Assembly: GCA_018830485.1 (NCBI GenBank) | Contig: JAHJRQ010000012.1 | Span: 62,001-126,000, forward strand | Direction: 5' to 3' | Source: Pseudomonadota bacterium | GTDB taxonomy: Bacteria; Desulfobacterota; Desulfobulbia; Desulfobulbales; Desulfurivibrionaceae | DNA length: 64,000 bases | Part shown: positions 44,819 through 54,050 of the stretch, in pieces | Position numbering within the stretch: the first letter of the stretch is position 1 | Layout: each line of letters begins with the position of its first letter | Made by a program: the position numbers and the translations under genes | Notes under the pieces: generated by a model | What the model saw: the letters and a program-made list of their open reading frames with translations, nothing else | What the model was told of the DNA's origin: nothing | Database searches by the model: none

Positions 44819-46501
44819 ATGCACATGGCACGAAAGACCTCCCATACCCCTGCCCGGCAACAACCTGCCGCCCAGGTTGAAAATCTGCAAACCGTCGAAC
44901 TCATCCTGGCAATCGCCAAGGATGAATTTGGGGAAATACCCCCCGGGCTTGATGGGCTGTTCGCTGATGTCGCCGCTCTCTACGCAGGAATCTGGCCAAG
45001 CCACGAAGCCTGCGCTGTCACCTATCACAACTTCAACCACGCCCTTGATGTCTGCCTTGCCGCGGCCCGCATGCTCTCCGGCTGGAACAAGGTTGAGCAG
45101 GCACAGCCATTGGAGCGAAAGTACTTTCAGCTCGGCATGGCTGCAGCGCTGTTCCATGACTCCGGCTATATCAAGAACAAGGGTGATCATGATGGATCGG
45201 GCGGTAAATTCACCCTTGTGCATGTCGAGCGGAGTATTGAGATTGCCCGGGAATATTTGGCAAGAAAACAGTGGTCGCAGGAAGATATAGATGTGGTTTC
45301 CCGAATAATCTCCGTTACGGATTACTCGCAGCCGAGCAATATTTCCGAGCTTTTTCTCGATCCCTGCCTGAAAGTCGTGGCCCGGATGGTTGCCACCGCC
45401 GATCTGGTCGCCCAGATGGCCGATACCTATTATGTACAGCGTATTGACGACCTGTTTGCCGAATTCAAGGAGGTTTACGAGTTTGAAAACAGCGAAAACT
45501 TGAGCAGGAAAGGGACCAAGGTATACAAAAGTGTGCAGGAAATTAAGGACGGCACCATTGATTTTTATGAGAAGTTTGTCCTCCCCGCCCTGACAAAGTT
45601 TGGCCGGATGGATCGCTATCTGGCGAATTTTTTTGCTGACGGCAGAAATCCCTACCAGGAGAACATCACCGCCAATCTCTCCGAGCATCTCATGGATGTC
45701 CGCTCCCAATGGCGCCGCATCGGCGACATCCTCACCGACCTCGGACTGGCCTCCAGGGAACAGATTGCTTCTGCCCTGGACCGCCAACAGGCACTTGCCT
45801 GTCCAAAACCTGATGCAGCTAAAAAGTGTACAACGCCGCTGCGCGAGCAACTGCTGCCTTGGTTCACAGTCCGCCCCCATGAAGGCCGCTGTCTCGGCGA
45901 TATACTTATGGAAATGCAGGCAGTCGAACCGAAAGCCCTGGCCAAGGGCTTGCTGGCCCAAATGTTGCCCGATTCGCTGTATGAATCGCTTTCTCCCCGG
46001 GAATTGCATTTCCTGCTTCAGGCAGCTATCTTGTTGCAGAACATCTGCAAAGGCCCCTGGATTCTCGGGGTGATTCTGGAAATGGCCAACGAAATCCTCG
46101 ACTGCGAAGCCAGCTCGGTCCTTATCGCTGATCTTGAGGAAAAAATGATGCTGGTCGCCCTGCCCACCGGCCCCAAGAAAAACGCGGTCTACGGCAAGGA
46201 GATTGCCATGGACAAGGGGCTTTCCGGTTGGGTGTATCGCAACGGTCAGCCTGCGCGGGTGAGCAATGTTCTTGCCGATGCCCGTTTCGACGACGGCATG
46301 GACAAAAATATTGATTTTGTAACCCGCTCGATCCTCGCTGTGCCGCTGCATGTAAACGGGGAGTGCATAGGCGCGGTGGAGGCGCTGAATAAAAGCGATG
46401 ACAATTTTACCACCCACGACATGAATATGCTGAGCATCCTTTCCAATATGCTTGCCAATGTCATGGTCGGTGTTTTGTGCATCCAGGCAAACCAAGGGTA
46501 A
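44819..46501 (+). CDS. HD-type (cyclic-nucleotide phosphodiesterase-like) and GAF domain protein
   Basis: 560 aa from ATG 44819 (CAGGAA upstream). The N-terminal half has YHNFNHALDVCLAAARML and AAALFHDSGYIKNKGDHDG, the spacing and sequence of class I 3',5'-cyclic nucleotide phosphodiesterases, with later metal-ligand-like MVATADLVAQMADTYY. A middle ~100-aa helical region (RSQWRRIGDILTDLGLASRE) resembles the DNRLRE/GSPII_E-type N-domain. The C-terminal GAF domain includes MDKGLSGWVYRNGQPARVSN and SILAVPLHVNGECIGAVEAL. Cytosolic. Substrate unknown; a signalling hydrolase regulated by a small ligand is likely. Confidence 0.72.
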   Translation: MHMARKTSHTPARQQPAAQVENLQTVELILAIAKDEFGEIPPGLDGLFADVAALYAGIWPSHEACAVTYHNFNHALDVCLAAARMLSGWNKVEQAQPLERKYFQLGMAAALFHDSGYIKNKGDHDGSGGKFTLVHVERSIEIAREYLARKQWSQEDIDVVSRIISVTDYSQPSNISELFLDPCLKVVARMVATADLVAQMADTYYVQRIDDLFAEFKEVYEFENSENLSRKGTKVYKSVQEIKDGTIDFYEKFVLPALTKFGRMDRYLANFFADGRNPYQENITANLSEHLMDVRSQWRRIGDILTDLGLASREQIASALDRQQALACPKPDAAKKCTTPLREQLLPWFTVRPHEGRCLGDILMEMQAVEPKALAKGLLAQMLPDSLYESLSPRELHFLLQAAILLQNICKGPWILGVILEMANEILDCEASSVLIADLEEKMMLVALPTGPKKNAVYGKEIAMDKGLSGWVYRNGQPARVSNVLADARFDDGMDKNIDFVTRSILAVPLHVNGECIGAVEALNKSDDNFTTHDMNMLSILSNMLANVMVGVLCIQANQG

Positions 46502-46558
46502 TCGCGCAAAAACGGCATCGGCGCAACCGGGAGTCGGCTCAAGCGGGCACATTCTTCA

Positions 46559-46662
46559 CCTCCCCCTTTGACAAAGGGGGATTGAGGGGGATTTAAAAAC
46601 ATAGGACCGCACGGTCCCGTCCGGAAATCCCCCCTCGCCCCCCTGTAACAAAGGGGGAATAT
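46559..46662. repeat. CCCTCCCCC-like palindromic repeat, copy 2
   Basis: CCTCCCCCTTTGACAAAGGG at the left and CCCCCCTGTAACAAAGGGGG at the right are hairpins in their own right and inverted relative to each other around ATAGGACCGCACGGTCCCGT, itself a palindrome. Located ~60 bases before yejA. Confidence 0.8.
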
Positions 46663-46719
46663 TTTCGAAACAACCTGAAATCGTCGCGAGTCCAATAAAC
46701 CATTGAGCATCCTTTCCCA

Positions 46720-48519
46720 ATGAAAAGTCTCTTCTCCGTCCTGTTGGCCCTTATCCTTGCCCTGCCCGCAACCGCCTTGGGCGCCCAGGGAATCAGCATC
46801 GACGGCAAGGTGAAATACCCCCCCGGTTTCCGCAAGTTCGACTACGCTTCCGACACAGCGCAAAAAGGCGGCCAGTTGGTTCTGCATGATCTCGGCGGCT
46901 TTGACAAACTCAACCCCTACACTCTTAAGGGTACGCCACCCGCAGGGCTTGACGAGCTGGTTTTTGAACCCCTTGCCGTGCCGAGCCTGGATGAGCCCTT
47001 TTCCTCCTACGGCCTGATCGCCAAGGATATCGCCCTGGCCGAAGACAAATTGTCCGTCACCTTCACCATCCATGAAGAGGCCCGTTTTTCCGACAACACC
47101 CCCATTACCCCCGAGGATGTGAAATTTTCCCTGGACACCCTCAAAAGCCCTGCGGCAAGCCCCTCGTACCAGATCTATTTTCAGGACATCGCCTCGGCCG
47201 AGGTTTTGGACCCGCGCCGGGTCCGGTTCCATTTTTCCCAGCGCAACCGCGAGCTGCACATGATCGCCAGCCAGCTCCCGGTTTTTTCCAAGAAATTCTA
47301 CTCCGCACACCCCTTTGACGCCCAAAGCCTGACCCCGCCCGTGGGCTCCGGCCCCTATCTGGTCAAGCATGTCATCCCCGGCAAATCCATCACCTATGCG
47401 CGCAACCCGCAGTATTGGGCCAGGGATCTCAACGTGCGGCGGGGGATGTTCAACTTCGATAGCATCACCTACAAGTACTTCAAGGATCAGATCGTGGCGG
47501 TGGAAGCCTTCAAGGCCGGTGAATTCGATTTTCTCCCGGTCAACATGGCCAAGCAATGGGCCCGCGATCTGGACGGCCCCAGATTCAAGCGCGGAGAACT
47601 CGTGCGGGAAACCATGCCCCACAAGAATAATGCCGGGATGCAGGCGTTTGTCTTCAACCTGCGCAAGCCGGTTTTTCAAGATCCCCGGGTTCGCAAGGCC
47701 CTGTCCCTGGCATTTGACTTTGAGTGGACCAACGAGGCCCTCTTTTTCGGCCAATACACCCGCTGCGACAGCTTCTTCAGCAATTCGGCCATGAGCGCCG
47801 AAGGACTGCCTGCGGGCCTTGAGCTTTCCTATCTTGAACCGTTCCGCGCCTCGCTACCCAAGGAGGTGTTCACCACCCCACCCGCTCCTTTCAGCACAAA
47901 GCCGCCGGCCAGCCTGCGGAGCAACCTGCTCCAGGCAAAAAAACTTTTGCGCGAAGCGGGCTGGACCGTAAAAAATAACGTGCTTGTCAACCGCAAAGGC
48001 CAGCCCCTGGAGTTTGAAATCCTGCTGGTCGGCGCGGGCTTTGAACGGGTGATGGAACCGTACATCAACAACCTGAAAAAACTCGGGGTGCGCGCGCACT
48101 CCAGGGTTATCGACCCGGCCCTCTACATCCGCCGCATGGATACCTTTGATTTTGACATGACGGTTTCCGTTTTCGGCCAGGCCCAATCCCCCGGCAACGA
48201 ACAGCGCAATTACTGGCATTCGGCCGCGGCCCAGCGGCAAGGCTCCCGGAATCTCATCGGCATCGAGGAACCGGCGGTGGACTCTCTGGTGGACCGGATC
48301 ATCTACGCCCAAACCCAGGAGGAACTCTTCGCCGCCTGCAAGGCATTGGACCGGGTTCTCTGGTACGGGTATTATGTGGTGCCCAATTGGTATCTGGCCC
48401 AGCACCGGGTCGCCTATCGCACCATCTTCGCCCGGCCGGACACCCTGCCCCTCTATTACTCGCCGTTTCAGGCCCTGATGACCTGGTGGCTCGCGCAGGA
48501 CAACCGTCAGCCCCGATAG
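46720..48519 (+). CDS. yejA: Periplasmic peptide/microcin C-type substrate-binding protein
   Basis: 599 aa with signal peptide (LFSVLLALILALPATALGA). Belongs to the OppA/DppA cluster, YejA branch: KYPPGFRKFDYASDTAQKGG, LDELVFEPLAVPSLDEPF, FSDNTPITPEDVKFSLDTLK, VGSGPYLVKHVIPGKSITYA and VRKALSLAFDFEWTNEALFF. In E. coli YejABEF imports microcin C-type and other peptides. Here the permease and ATPase genes follow, after two inserted genes. Confidence 0.9.
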   Translation: MKSLFSVLLALILALPATALGAQGISIDGKVKYPPGFRKFDYASDTAQKGGQLVLHDLGGFDKLNPYTLKGTPPAGLDELVFEPLAVPSLDEPFSSYGLIAKDIALAEDKLSVTFTIHEEARFSDNTPITPEDVKFSLDTLKSPAASPSYQIYFQDIASAEVLDPRRVRFHFSQRNRELHMIASQLPVFSKKFYSAHPFDAQSLTPPVGSGPYLVKHVIPGKSITYARNPQYWARDLNVRRGMFNFDSITYKYFKDQIVAVEAFKAGEFDFLPVNMAKQWARDLDGPRFKRGELVRETMPHKNNAGMQAFVFNLRKPVFQDPRVRKALSLAFDFEWTNEALFFGQYTRCDSFFSNSAMSAEGLPAGLELSYLEPFRASLPKEVFTTPPAPFSTKPPASLRSNLLQAKKLLREAGWTVKNNVLVNRKGQPLEFEILLVGAGFERVMEPYINNLKKLGVRAHSRVIDPALYIRRMDTFDFDMTVSVFGQAQSPGNEQRNYWHSAAAQRQGSRNLIGIEEPAVDSLVDRIIYAQTQEELFAACKALDRVLWYGYYVVPNWYLAQHRVAYRTIFARPDTLPLYYSPFQALMTWWLAQDNRQPR

Positions 48520-48615
48520 CTTTTTTTCAAAGCGTATTACCCTGCGGTGGGGTAAAATGTATTATACGATTTCTTGATGTATCCTCTTCCCGTAGGGCCT
48601 TGGTTTTTTTATTCT

Positions 48616-49455
48616 ATGAAGAAAAAAAATATCCTCCTTACGCTCGTATGCCTTCTGGCCCTTGCTCCAGTTTCCGCCCCGGCCCTGCAGCCCGTGGCGC
48701 AGAAAACCGCGGAGAACCCGAAGGCGCTGGTTATCCCCGGCACCGGTGACAGCGAAGTGCTTTTGCGCAACCTCGCTCAGCTTTACACCAGGAACCGACC
48801 CGGGATCACGGTGGAAATCCCGGAAAGCATCGGCAGCGGCGGCGGCATCAGGTCCGTTCTGAGTAGAAAAAGCAGCATTGCCCGTGTGGCCCGCCCAATA
48901 ACGGAAAAAGAAAGCAGCCAGGGCCTCACCTCCCGCATTTTTGCCCTGGCGCCCATCGTTTTCGCGGTCAGCTCCGGGGTTGCCGGGGTGACGAACCTTT
49001 CCTTCGAGCAGATACTGGGAATATATTCCGGCGCAATACGGCAATGGGATGAACTGGGCGGTGGTGGCAAGATTTATGTAATGAACCGGGAGGAAGGCGA
49101 TTCTTCCCGTACCGTGCTCGAAAATTCGCTGCCGGGATTCAAGGAGATTTCCGCCCCTGCCGGGGCAGTGGTGTATACTACCCCGGAGGCCGTGCGGATC
49201 CTGACGGATTCGCCAAACACCATCGGCTATCTGCCCATGCCCGCCGTGGCCGGGAGCGGGCTCAAGGCGCTGTCCGTCCAGGATATCGCCCCAACCGCGG
49301 CCAATGTCCGGCTGAAGAAATACCAACTGGTTGTTCCCTTTGCCCTGGTATGGAAAGATCCTCTCCCGCCGCTGGCCCAGGATTTTGTGAATTTCCTCTC
49401 AACCCCCGCCGCCAAAAAGCTCATGCTGGAAAACGGCGCTATCCCTGTTGAGTGA
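48616..49455 (+). CDS. PstS-like phosphate-family periplasmic binding protein
   Basis: 279 aa from ATG 48616. The signal peptide is ILLTLVCLLALAPVSAPAL. The body reads ALVIPGTGDSEVLLRNLAQL, PESIGSGGGIRSVLSRKSSI, GVAGVTNLSFEQILGIYSGA, REEGDSSRTVLENSLPGF and PLAQDFVNFLSTPAAKKLML, the PstS-like fold. There is no Pst transporter nearby. Its stop overlaps or abuts a hybrid histidine kinase gene, so it is probably that kinase's ligand-binding partner. Confidence 0.85.
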   Translation: MKKKNILLTLVCLLALAPVSAPALQPVAQKTAENPKALVIPGTGDSEVLLRNLAQLYTRNRPGITVEIPESIGSGGGIRSVLSRKSSIARVARPITEKESSQGLTSRIFALAPIVFAVSSGVAGVTNLSFEQILGIYSGAIRQWDELGGGGKIYVMNREEGDSSRTVLENSLPGFKEISAPAGAVVYTTPEAVRILTDSPNTIGYLPMPAVAGSGLKALSVQDIAPTAANVRLKKYQLVVPFALVWKDPLPPLAQDFVNFLSTPAAKKLMLENGAIPVE

Positions 49456-49466
49456 GCCTCAGCCCA

Positions 49467-51779
49467 ATGCGCATCTCCATATTCAAAAAAATCTTTATCA
49501 GCCAATTTTCCCTGATCATCATTGCCTCCGGTTGTATTTCCCTGGCCAGCTATCTTTTCATGGTCCGGCAGTACAACGAATCCCAGAACGATACGCTGCG
49601 GATTATTTCCTCCGCAACGGCCATGCGGGTTTCAAACAAGGTTGCCCAGCACCGGGCCATCCTCAAGGAAGTCGCCGAATCCAAAGAGGTAGCCCTGTAT
49701 GCCCAGAAATTCCAGGAGCTCCTCCTTGCCAAGCATCTGGGCCGACACCGGGAACAGTTCCCGATTCTTGCATACGTGAACCAGGAGGGCGCCCAGGAAT
49801 TTCGCCTGGTCAACGGCCAGGCCAGCGAAGACCTCGAAAATCTTGCCGGTCAGAAGATATTCCGCACTGCCCTGGCCGCCCCGAACCAGGTGATCCTCGG
49901 CGAGGTGGCGCTTGACCCTGTTTTAAAAACCCACGCCTTGCAATTCGCCTATGCCCGGATAGACTATTTCGGCGATCAATTCCTCGGCCTGGTTTTCGGG
50001 CAATCGCCCCTGGCGAATTTTGTCGCCCCGGCCGCCAATTGCATGCCCAGCAAAAAAGGCTACTGCCTGATCGTTGCCCAGGACGGCACGATCCTGAGCG
50101 CCCCCGAGGCAAAAAAAGTCCTGCAACCTGTGGTTGTCGACCCCACCACCCTTGGCGCGCTGTTTGCCAAGGCCGAGACAGAACCCAATGGGCAGATTCG
50201 GCATGGTGTGATCAATGGCGAGGAGTGCTATTTTTCCGTCAGCCTGATCCCTGGCACCCCCTGGCTCGCCATGGGTGTGCTGCCTGCCCGGCAATACAGC
50301 GCGGTGCCCGCACTGTTTCGAAACTTTTCCATCGGCCTTTTTCTTGCCCTTCTGCTTTTGGCAGGCATCATCACCTTTTTTCTCGCCCGCTCCTTCACCT
50401 CCCCGATCCGGAAACTCGCCCTGGCCAGCACCGCCCTGGCGCAAGGGGATTTTGCGCAGCGGGTTGACCCGGGCACCGACGAAATCGGCGATCTGGCCCA
50501 ATCCTTCAACTCCATGGCTGAGCAGCTCGGCGTCTTTGTCGCCCGGGAAAAACAGCTCCTCGCCGCCGAAGCAGCCGCCCGGCTGAAGGCAGAACTCGCT
50601 GACCAGCATAAAAGCGAATTCCTTTCCAAGATCAGCCATGAGCTGCGGACCCCGCTCAATATCGTTCTCGGTATGGCCGAATTGCTGGACAAGGGCGCGC
50701 AGGACGAAAAATCTTCCCAGAAAATCCTGGCCATCAAGGAAGCCGGACGGAACCTGCTCCAGCTCATCGACGGCATTCTCGATTTTTCCCGACTGGAAAG
50801 CGGCACCATATGCCTTACGCCTGCCCCCTTTGACCTCTTCGCCATCCTTGGCAGGCTGAAGAAAAAATACGAGCCTGCCGCCAGGGCCAAGGGACTTGCC
50901 CTCCTGTACACGGAAGCCGAAGCGGTGCCAACCACGGTTGTCGGTGACGAAGGGAGAATTTTCCAGGTGCTGGAAAATTTGCTGGACAACGCCATCAAAT
51001 ATACCGCACACGGCGAGATATCCCTGCGGGTTCGCCCCCTTACCCTCACGGCCAGCAACGGCGGGCACACCATCCATCTCCGCTTCGAGGTGGCCGACAC
51101 GGGCTGCGGTATCCCCCTGGAACAGCAAACAGCCATGTTTAAGTCCTTCAAGCAGGCTGATCCCTATGCCACCCGCAAGGCCGGCGGCCTGGGGATCGGC
51201 CTCACCGTCTCCCGGCAGCTCATCGAACTCATGCATGGGGAGATCAGCATGAAAAGCGAACCCGGCCGGGGAAGCACCTTTTATGTCGATCTCGACCTGC
51301 CGGTGGCCAAGGAAGCGGCATCCTCCGCAACCGAGGAAAAAGGGCCGGAAATACCCGCCAGCGAAACAACCGAACACTCCAGCGGAGGAAGGGGGATGAG
51401 CATACTTGTCGCCGAAGATAATCCGGTAAACCAGAAGCTGCTGCGCCTCATGCTTGAGATGCATGGCCATCATGTGCTGGTGGCCGCCGACGGCAAGGAA
51501 GCCGTTGCCGTTTTCCAGAGCGAGCATATAGACCTTGTCCTGATGGATGTCCAGATGCCGGGGATGAACGGATTTGAAGCAACCGCGGCCATCCGGGAGC
51601 TAGAGAAACCCGCTGGCAGCCATGTGCCGATCATTGCCGTTACCGCCCATGTCATGCCGGGCTATAAGGACGAGTGCCTCAAGGCGGGCATGGATAATTA
51701 CCTTTCCAAGCCCTTTCGCATGCAGGAGCTCTTTGCGATAATCGATGAAACCCTTGCCCAGTTGAACAATCCGGCCTGA
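49467..51779 (+). CDS. Hybrid histidine kinase inside the yej operon
   Basis: About 770 aa from ATG 49467 (GTG 49452, overlapping the previous stop, is the alternative). Two membrane helices (residues ~5-30 and ~285-310) frame a ~250-aa periplasmic sensor. Then HAMP (RSFTSPIRKLALASTALAQG), HisKA with HKSEFLSKISHELRTPLNIV, HATPase (LLDNAIKYTAHGEISL, GGLGIGLTVSRQL) and a C-terminal receiver (ILVAEDNPVNQKLLRLMLEM, LVLMDVQMPGMNGFEATAAI). It stands 8 bases before yejB, so expression of sensor and transporter is linked. Confidence 0.92.
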   Translation: MRISIFKKIFISQFSLIIIASGCISLASYLFMVRQYNESQNDTLRIISSATAMRVSNKVAQHRAILKEVAESKEVALYAQKFQELLLAKHLGRHREQFPILAYVNQEGAQEFRLVNGQASEDLENLAGQKIFRTALAAPNQVILGEVALDPVLKTHALQFAYARIDYFGDQFLGLVFGQSPLANFVAPAANCMPSKKGYCLIVAQDGTILSAPEAKKVLQPVVVDPTTLGALFAKAETEPNGQIRHGVINGEECYFSVSLIPGTPWLAMGVLPARQYSAVPALFRNFSIGLFLALLLLAGIITFFLARSFTSPIRKLALASTALAQGDFAQRVDPGTDEIGDLAQSFNSMAEQLGVFVAREKQLLAAEAAARLKAELADQHKSEFLSKISHELRTPLNIVLGMAELLDKGAQDEKSSQKILAIKEAGRNLLQLIDGILDFSRLESGTICLTPAPFDLFAILGRLKKKYEPAARAKGLALLYTEAEAVPTTVVGDEGRIFQVLENLLDNAIKYTAHGEISLRVRPLTLTASNGGHTIHLRFEVADTGCGIPLEQQTAMFKSFKQADPYATRKAGGLGIGLTVSRQLIELMHGEISMKSEPGRGSTFYVDLDLPVAKEAASSATEEKGPEIPASETTEHSSGGRGMSILVAEDNPVNQKLLRLMLEMHGHHVLVAADGKEAVAVFQSEHIDLVLMDVQMPGMNGFEATAAIRELEKPAGSHVPIIAVTAHVMPGYKDECLKAGMDNYLSKPFRMQELFAIIDETLAQLNNPA

Positions 51780-51787
51780 TATCCGAT

Positions 51788-52849
51788 ATGGCCGCCTATA
51801 TTCTCAGACGTCTCCTGCTCATGATCCCCACCCTTTTCGGGATCATGCTGGTCACCTTTGCCGTCACCCAGTTCGTGCCGGGCGGGCCGGTGGAGCGGAT
51901 GCTCGCCCAGTTGCAGGGGCAGGACCGCGCCGGCGGCGAGGTGCGCGCCAGCCGCAGCATGGATCTCTACCAGGGCAACAAGGGGCTCGACGTGGAACGG
52001 GTGGCGCAGCTCACCAAGCTCTACGGCTTTGACAAGCCGCCGGCGGAACGCTTTCTGACCATGATGAAGAGCTATCTGCTCTTTGATTTCGGCACCAGCT
52101 ATTACCACCACAGCAGCGTGGCCTCGCTGGTCATTTCCAAGCTCCCGGTCTCCATGTCCCTCGGCTTGTGGTCCTTTCTCATCGTCTACGGGGTCTGCAT
52201 CCCGCTCGGCATTGCCAAGGCCATGCGGGAAGGCTCTCGCTTCGACGTGGTCACCACCTCCGTGATCCTCATCGGCTACGCCATTCCCGGCTTTGTCCTG
52301 GCCATCGCGCTCATTGTCCTTTTTGGCGGCGGGAGTTTTTTCAGCATCTTTCCCCTGCGCGGCCTGGTTTCGGACAACTGGGCAGAGATGGGGCTGGCGG
52401 CCAAGGTGGCGGACTACCTTTGGCACATGGTCCTGCCCGTGCTCTCCAGCACGGTGGGCAGCCTGGCGGTCATGACCCTCTTGACCAAGAACAGCTTCCT
52501 TGAAGAGATCCGCAAGCAGTATGTGATCACCGCCAGGGCCAAGGGGTTGAGCGAAAATCAGGTGCTGTACCGCCATGTGTTCCGCAACGCCATCATCCCC
52601 ATCATCACCGGTTTTCCCGGCTCTTTTATTACCGCTTTTTTCACCGGCAGCCTGCTCATCGAAACCATCTTCTCCCTGGACGGCATGGGGCTTTTAGCCT
52701 ACGAATCCATGCTCAACCGCGATTACCCGGTGGTGCTGGGCACCTTGTATTTTTTCACCATCATCGGCTTAATCTCCCGCTTGCTCTCGGACCTGAGCTA
52801 TGTGGTGGTGGACCCGCGCATCAGTTTTGAAAGTGTGGAGTCCCGGTGA
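51788..52849 (+). CDS. yejB: ABC transporter permease, YejB type
   Basis: 353 aa, six membrane helices. The start is MAAYILRRLLLMIPTLFGIM. A long periplasmic insertion follows the first helix (TQFVPGGPVERMLAQLQGQ). The EAA loop is VITARAKGLSENQVLYRHVF. First half of the inner-membrane channel for the peptide importer. Its stop overlaps the GTG start of yejE. Confidence 0.93.
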   Translation: MAAYILRRLLLMIPTLFGIMLVTFAVTQFVPGGPVERMLAQLQGQDRAGGEVRASRSMDLYQGNKGLDVERVAQLTKLYGFDKPPAERFLTMMKSYLLFDFGTSYYHHSSVASLVISKLPVSMSLGLWSFLIVYGVCIPLGIAKAMREGSRFDVVTTSVILIGYAIPGFVLAIALIVLFGGGSFFSIFPLRGLVSDNWAEMGLAAKVADYLWHMVLPVLSSTVGSLAVMTLLTKNSFLEEIRKQYVITARAKGLSENQVLYRHVFRNAIIPIITGFPGSFITAFFTGSLLIETIFSLDGMGLLAYESMLNRDYPVVLGTLYFFTIIGLISRLLSDLSYVVVDPRISFESVESR

Positions 52850-53889
52850 ACGATTTACCCATGCACCAGAAACCACAAAAACTCTCCTTCCGGCGCTGGC
52901 GGCGATTCAAGGCCAACAAGCGGGGCTATTACAGCCTGATCCTCTTTTCGATCTGTTTTTTCCTCTCATTAGGTGCTGAGCTCCTCAGCAACGACAAGCC
53001 GCTGCTGGTTTCCTACCAGGGAAACCTCTATTTTCCCATGCTGAAGGCATACCCTGAAACCACCTTCGGCGGGGAGTTTGAAACCGAAACCGATTACCAG
53101 GACCCCTTTGTCAAACGCAGGCTCACCAGCGGCGCCAATTATGCCCTGTTCCCGCTCAACCCGCACGGCTTTGCCTCGATCAACCTCCAACTCAACCAGC
53201 CGGTCCCCTCACCTCCCGATGCGGACAACTATCTGGGCACCGACGACCGGGGCCGCGATGTCCTTGCCCGGCTGCTCTACGGCTTTCGCCTCTCGGTGCT
53301 CTTCGCCTTTGTCCTCACCTTCATCGGCACTATCATCGGCATTATCACCGGCGCGGTGCAGGGGTACCTCGGCGGCCGCACCGACCTGTTCATGCAGCGC
53401 TTCATCGAGATCTGGAGCGCCATGCCCGAGCTGTACCTGCTGATCATCTTTGCCTCGATCTTCAAGCCCAGTGTGCTCCTGCTTTTGATCCTGCTTTCGA
53501 TCTTCGGCTGGATGGGGCTGGCCGATTACGTGCGGGCCGAGTTCCTCAAGGGCCGCAACCTCGATTATGTCAAAGCGGCCAAGGCGCTGGGCGTGGGCAA
53601 CATCACCATCATGTTCCGTCACCTGCTCCCCAACGGCATGACCCCGGTGATCACCTTCCTGCCCTTCCGGCTGAGCGGCTCGATCCTGGCCCTCACCAGC
53701 CTCGACTTCCTGGGGTTGGGCGTGCCCGCCCCCACCCCGAGCCTGGGCGAGTTGCTGGCCCAAGGCAAGAACAACATCGAGGCGTGGTGGCTCTCCCTGA
53801 CCACCTTCGGGGTGCTGGTCGGCACCCTGGTACTGCTGATCTTTATCGGGGAAGCGTTGCGGGAAACCTTTGATCCGAGGAAGGTGTGA
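52846..53889 (+). CDS. yejE: ABC transporter permease, YejE type
   Basis: 347 aa. The start is GTG 52846 with GGAG five bases upstream (ATG 52861 is an internal alternative). Typical long N-terminal periplasmic segment (GAELLSNDKPLLVSYQGNLY, YPETTFGGEFETETDYQDPF), the LGTDDRGRDVLARLLYGFRL box and EAA loop YVKAAKALGVGNITIMFRHL. Second half of the channel with YejB. Confidence 0.93.
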   Translation: MNDLPMHQKPQKLSFRRWRRFKANKRGYYSLILFSICFFLSLGAELLSNDKPLLVSYQGNLYFPMLKAYPETTFGGEFETETDYQDPFVKRRLTSGANYALFPLNPHGFASINLQLNQPVPSPPDADNYLGTDDRGRDVLARLLYGFRLSVLFAFVLTFIGTIIGIITGAVQGYLGGRTDLFMQRFIEIWSAMPELYLLIIFASIFKPSVLLLLILLSIFGWMGLADYVRAEFLKGRNLDYVKAAKALGVGNITIMFRHLLPNGMTPVITFLPFRLSGSILALTSLDFLGLGVPAPTPSLGELLAQGKNNIEAWWLSLTTFGVLVGTLVLLIFIGEALRETFDPRKV

Positions 53890-54004
53890 TGTATTACCCT
53901 CCCCCTTGACGGGGGAGGGTCAGGGTGGGGGTGAAGTCGGCAGAAGGAATCATATCGGCACCTTCACCCACCCCCCCCAACCCCCTCCCGTCAAGGGAGG
54001 GGGG
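53887..54004. repeat. CCCTCCCCC palindromic repeat, copy 3, inside the yej operon
   Basis: CCCTCCCCCTTGACGGGGGA and CCCCTCCCGTCAAGGGAGGG flank ~60 bases including CTTCACCCACCCCCCCCAAC. It fills the yejE-yejF gap, starting at the yejE stop, the only large gap between these transporter genes. It could attenuate or stabilise the upstream message. Confidence 0.85.
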
Positions 54005-54050
54005 AGCTTAAAACAAAAAGCTACAAGGCGTACCATGCCAGGAATGATCC

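Noticed and set aside
44765-46552. 595-codon minus-strand open frame opposite the HD/GAF gene
   Set aside because: Antisense shadow; the plus-strand protein has clear HD and GAF motifs.
46246-47754. 502-codon minus-strand open frame opposite yejA
   Set aside because: Crosses two real genes and a repeat, with no recognisable domain.
49923-51527. 534-codon minus-strand open frame opposite the hybrid kinase
   Set aside because: Shadow of a gene with complete kinase and receiver motifs.
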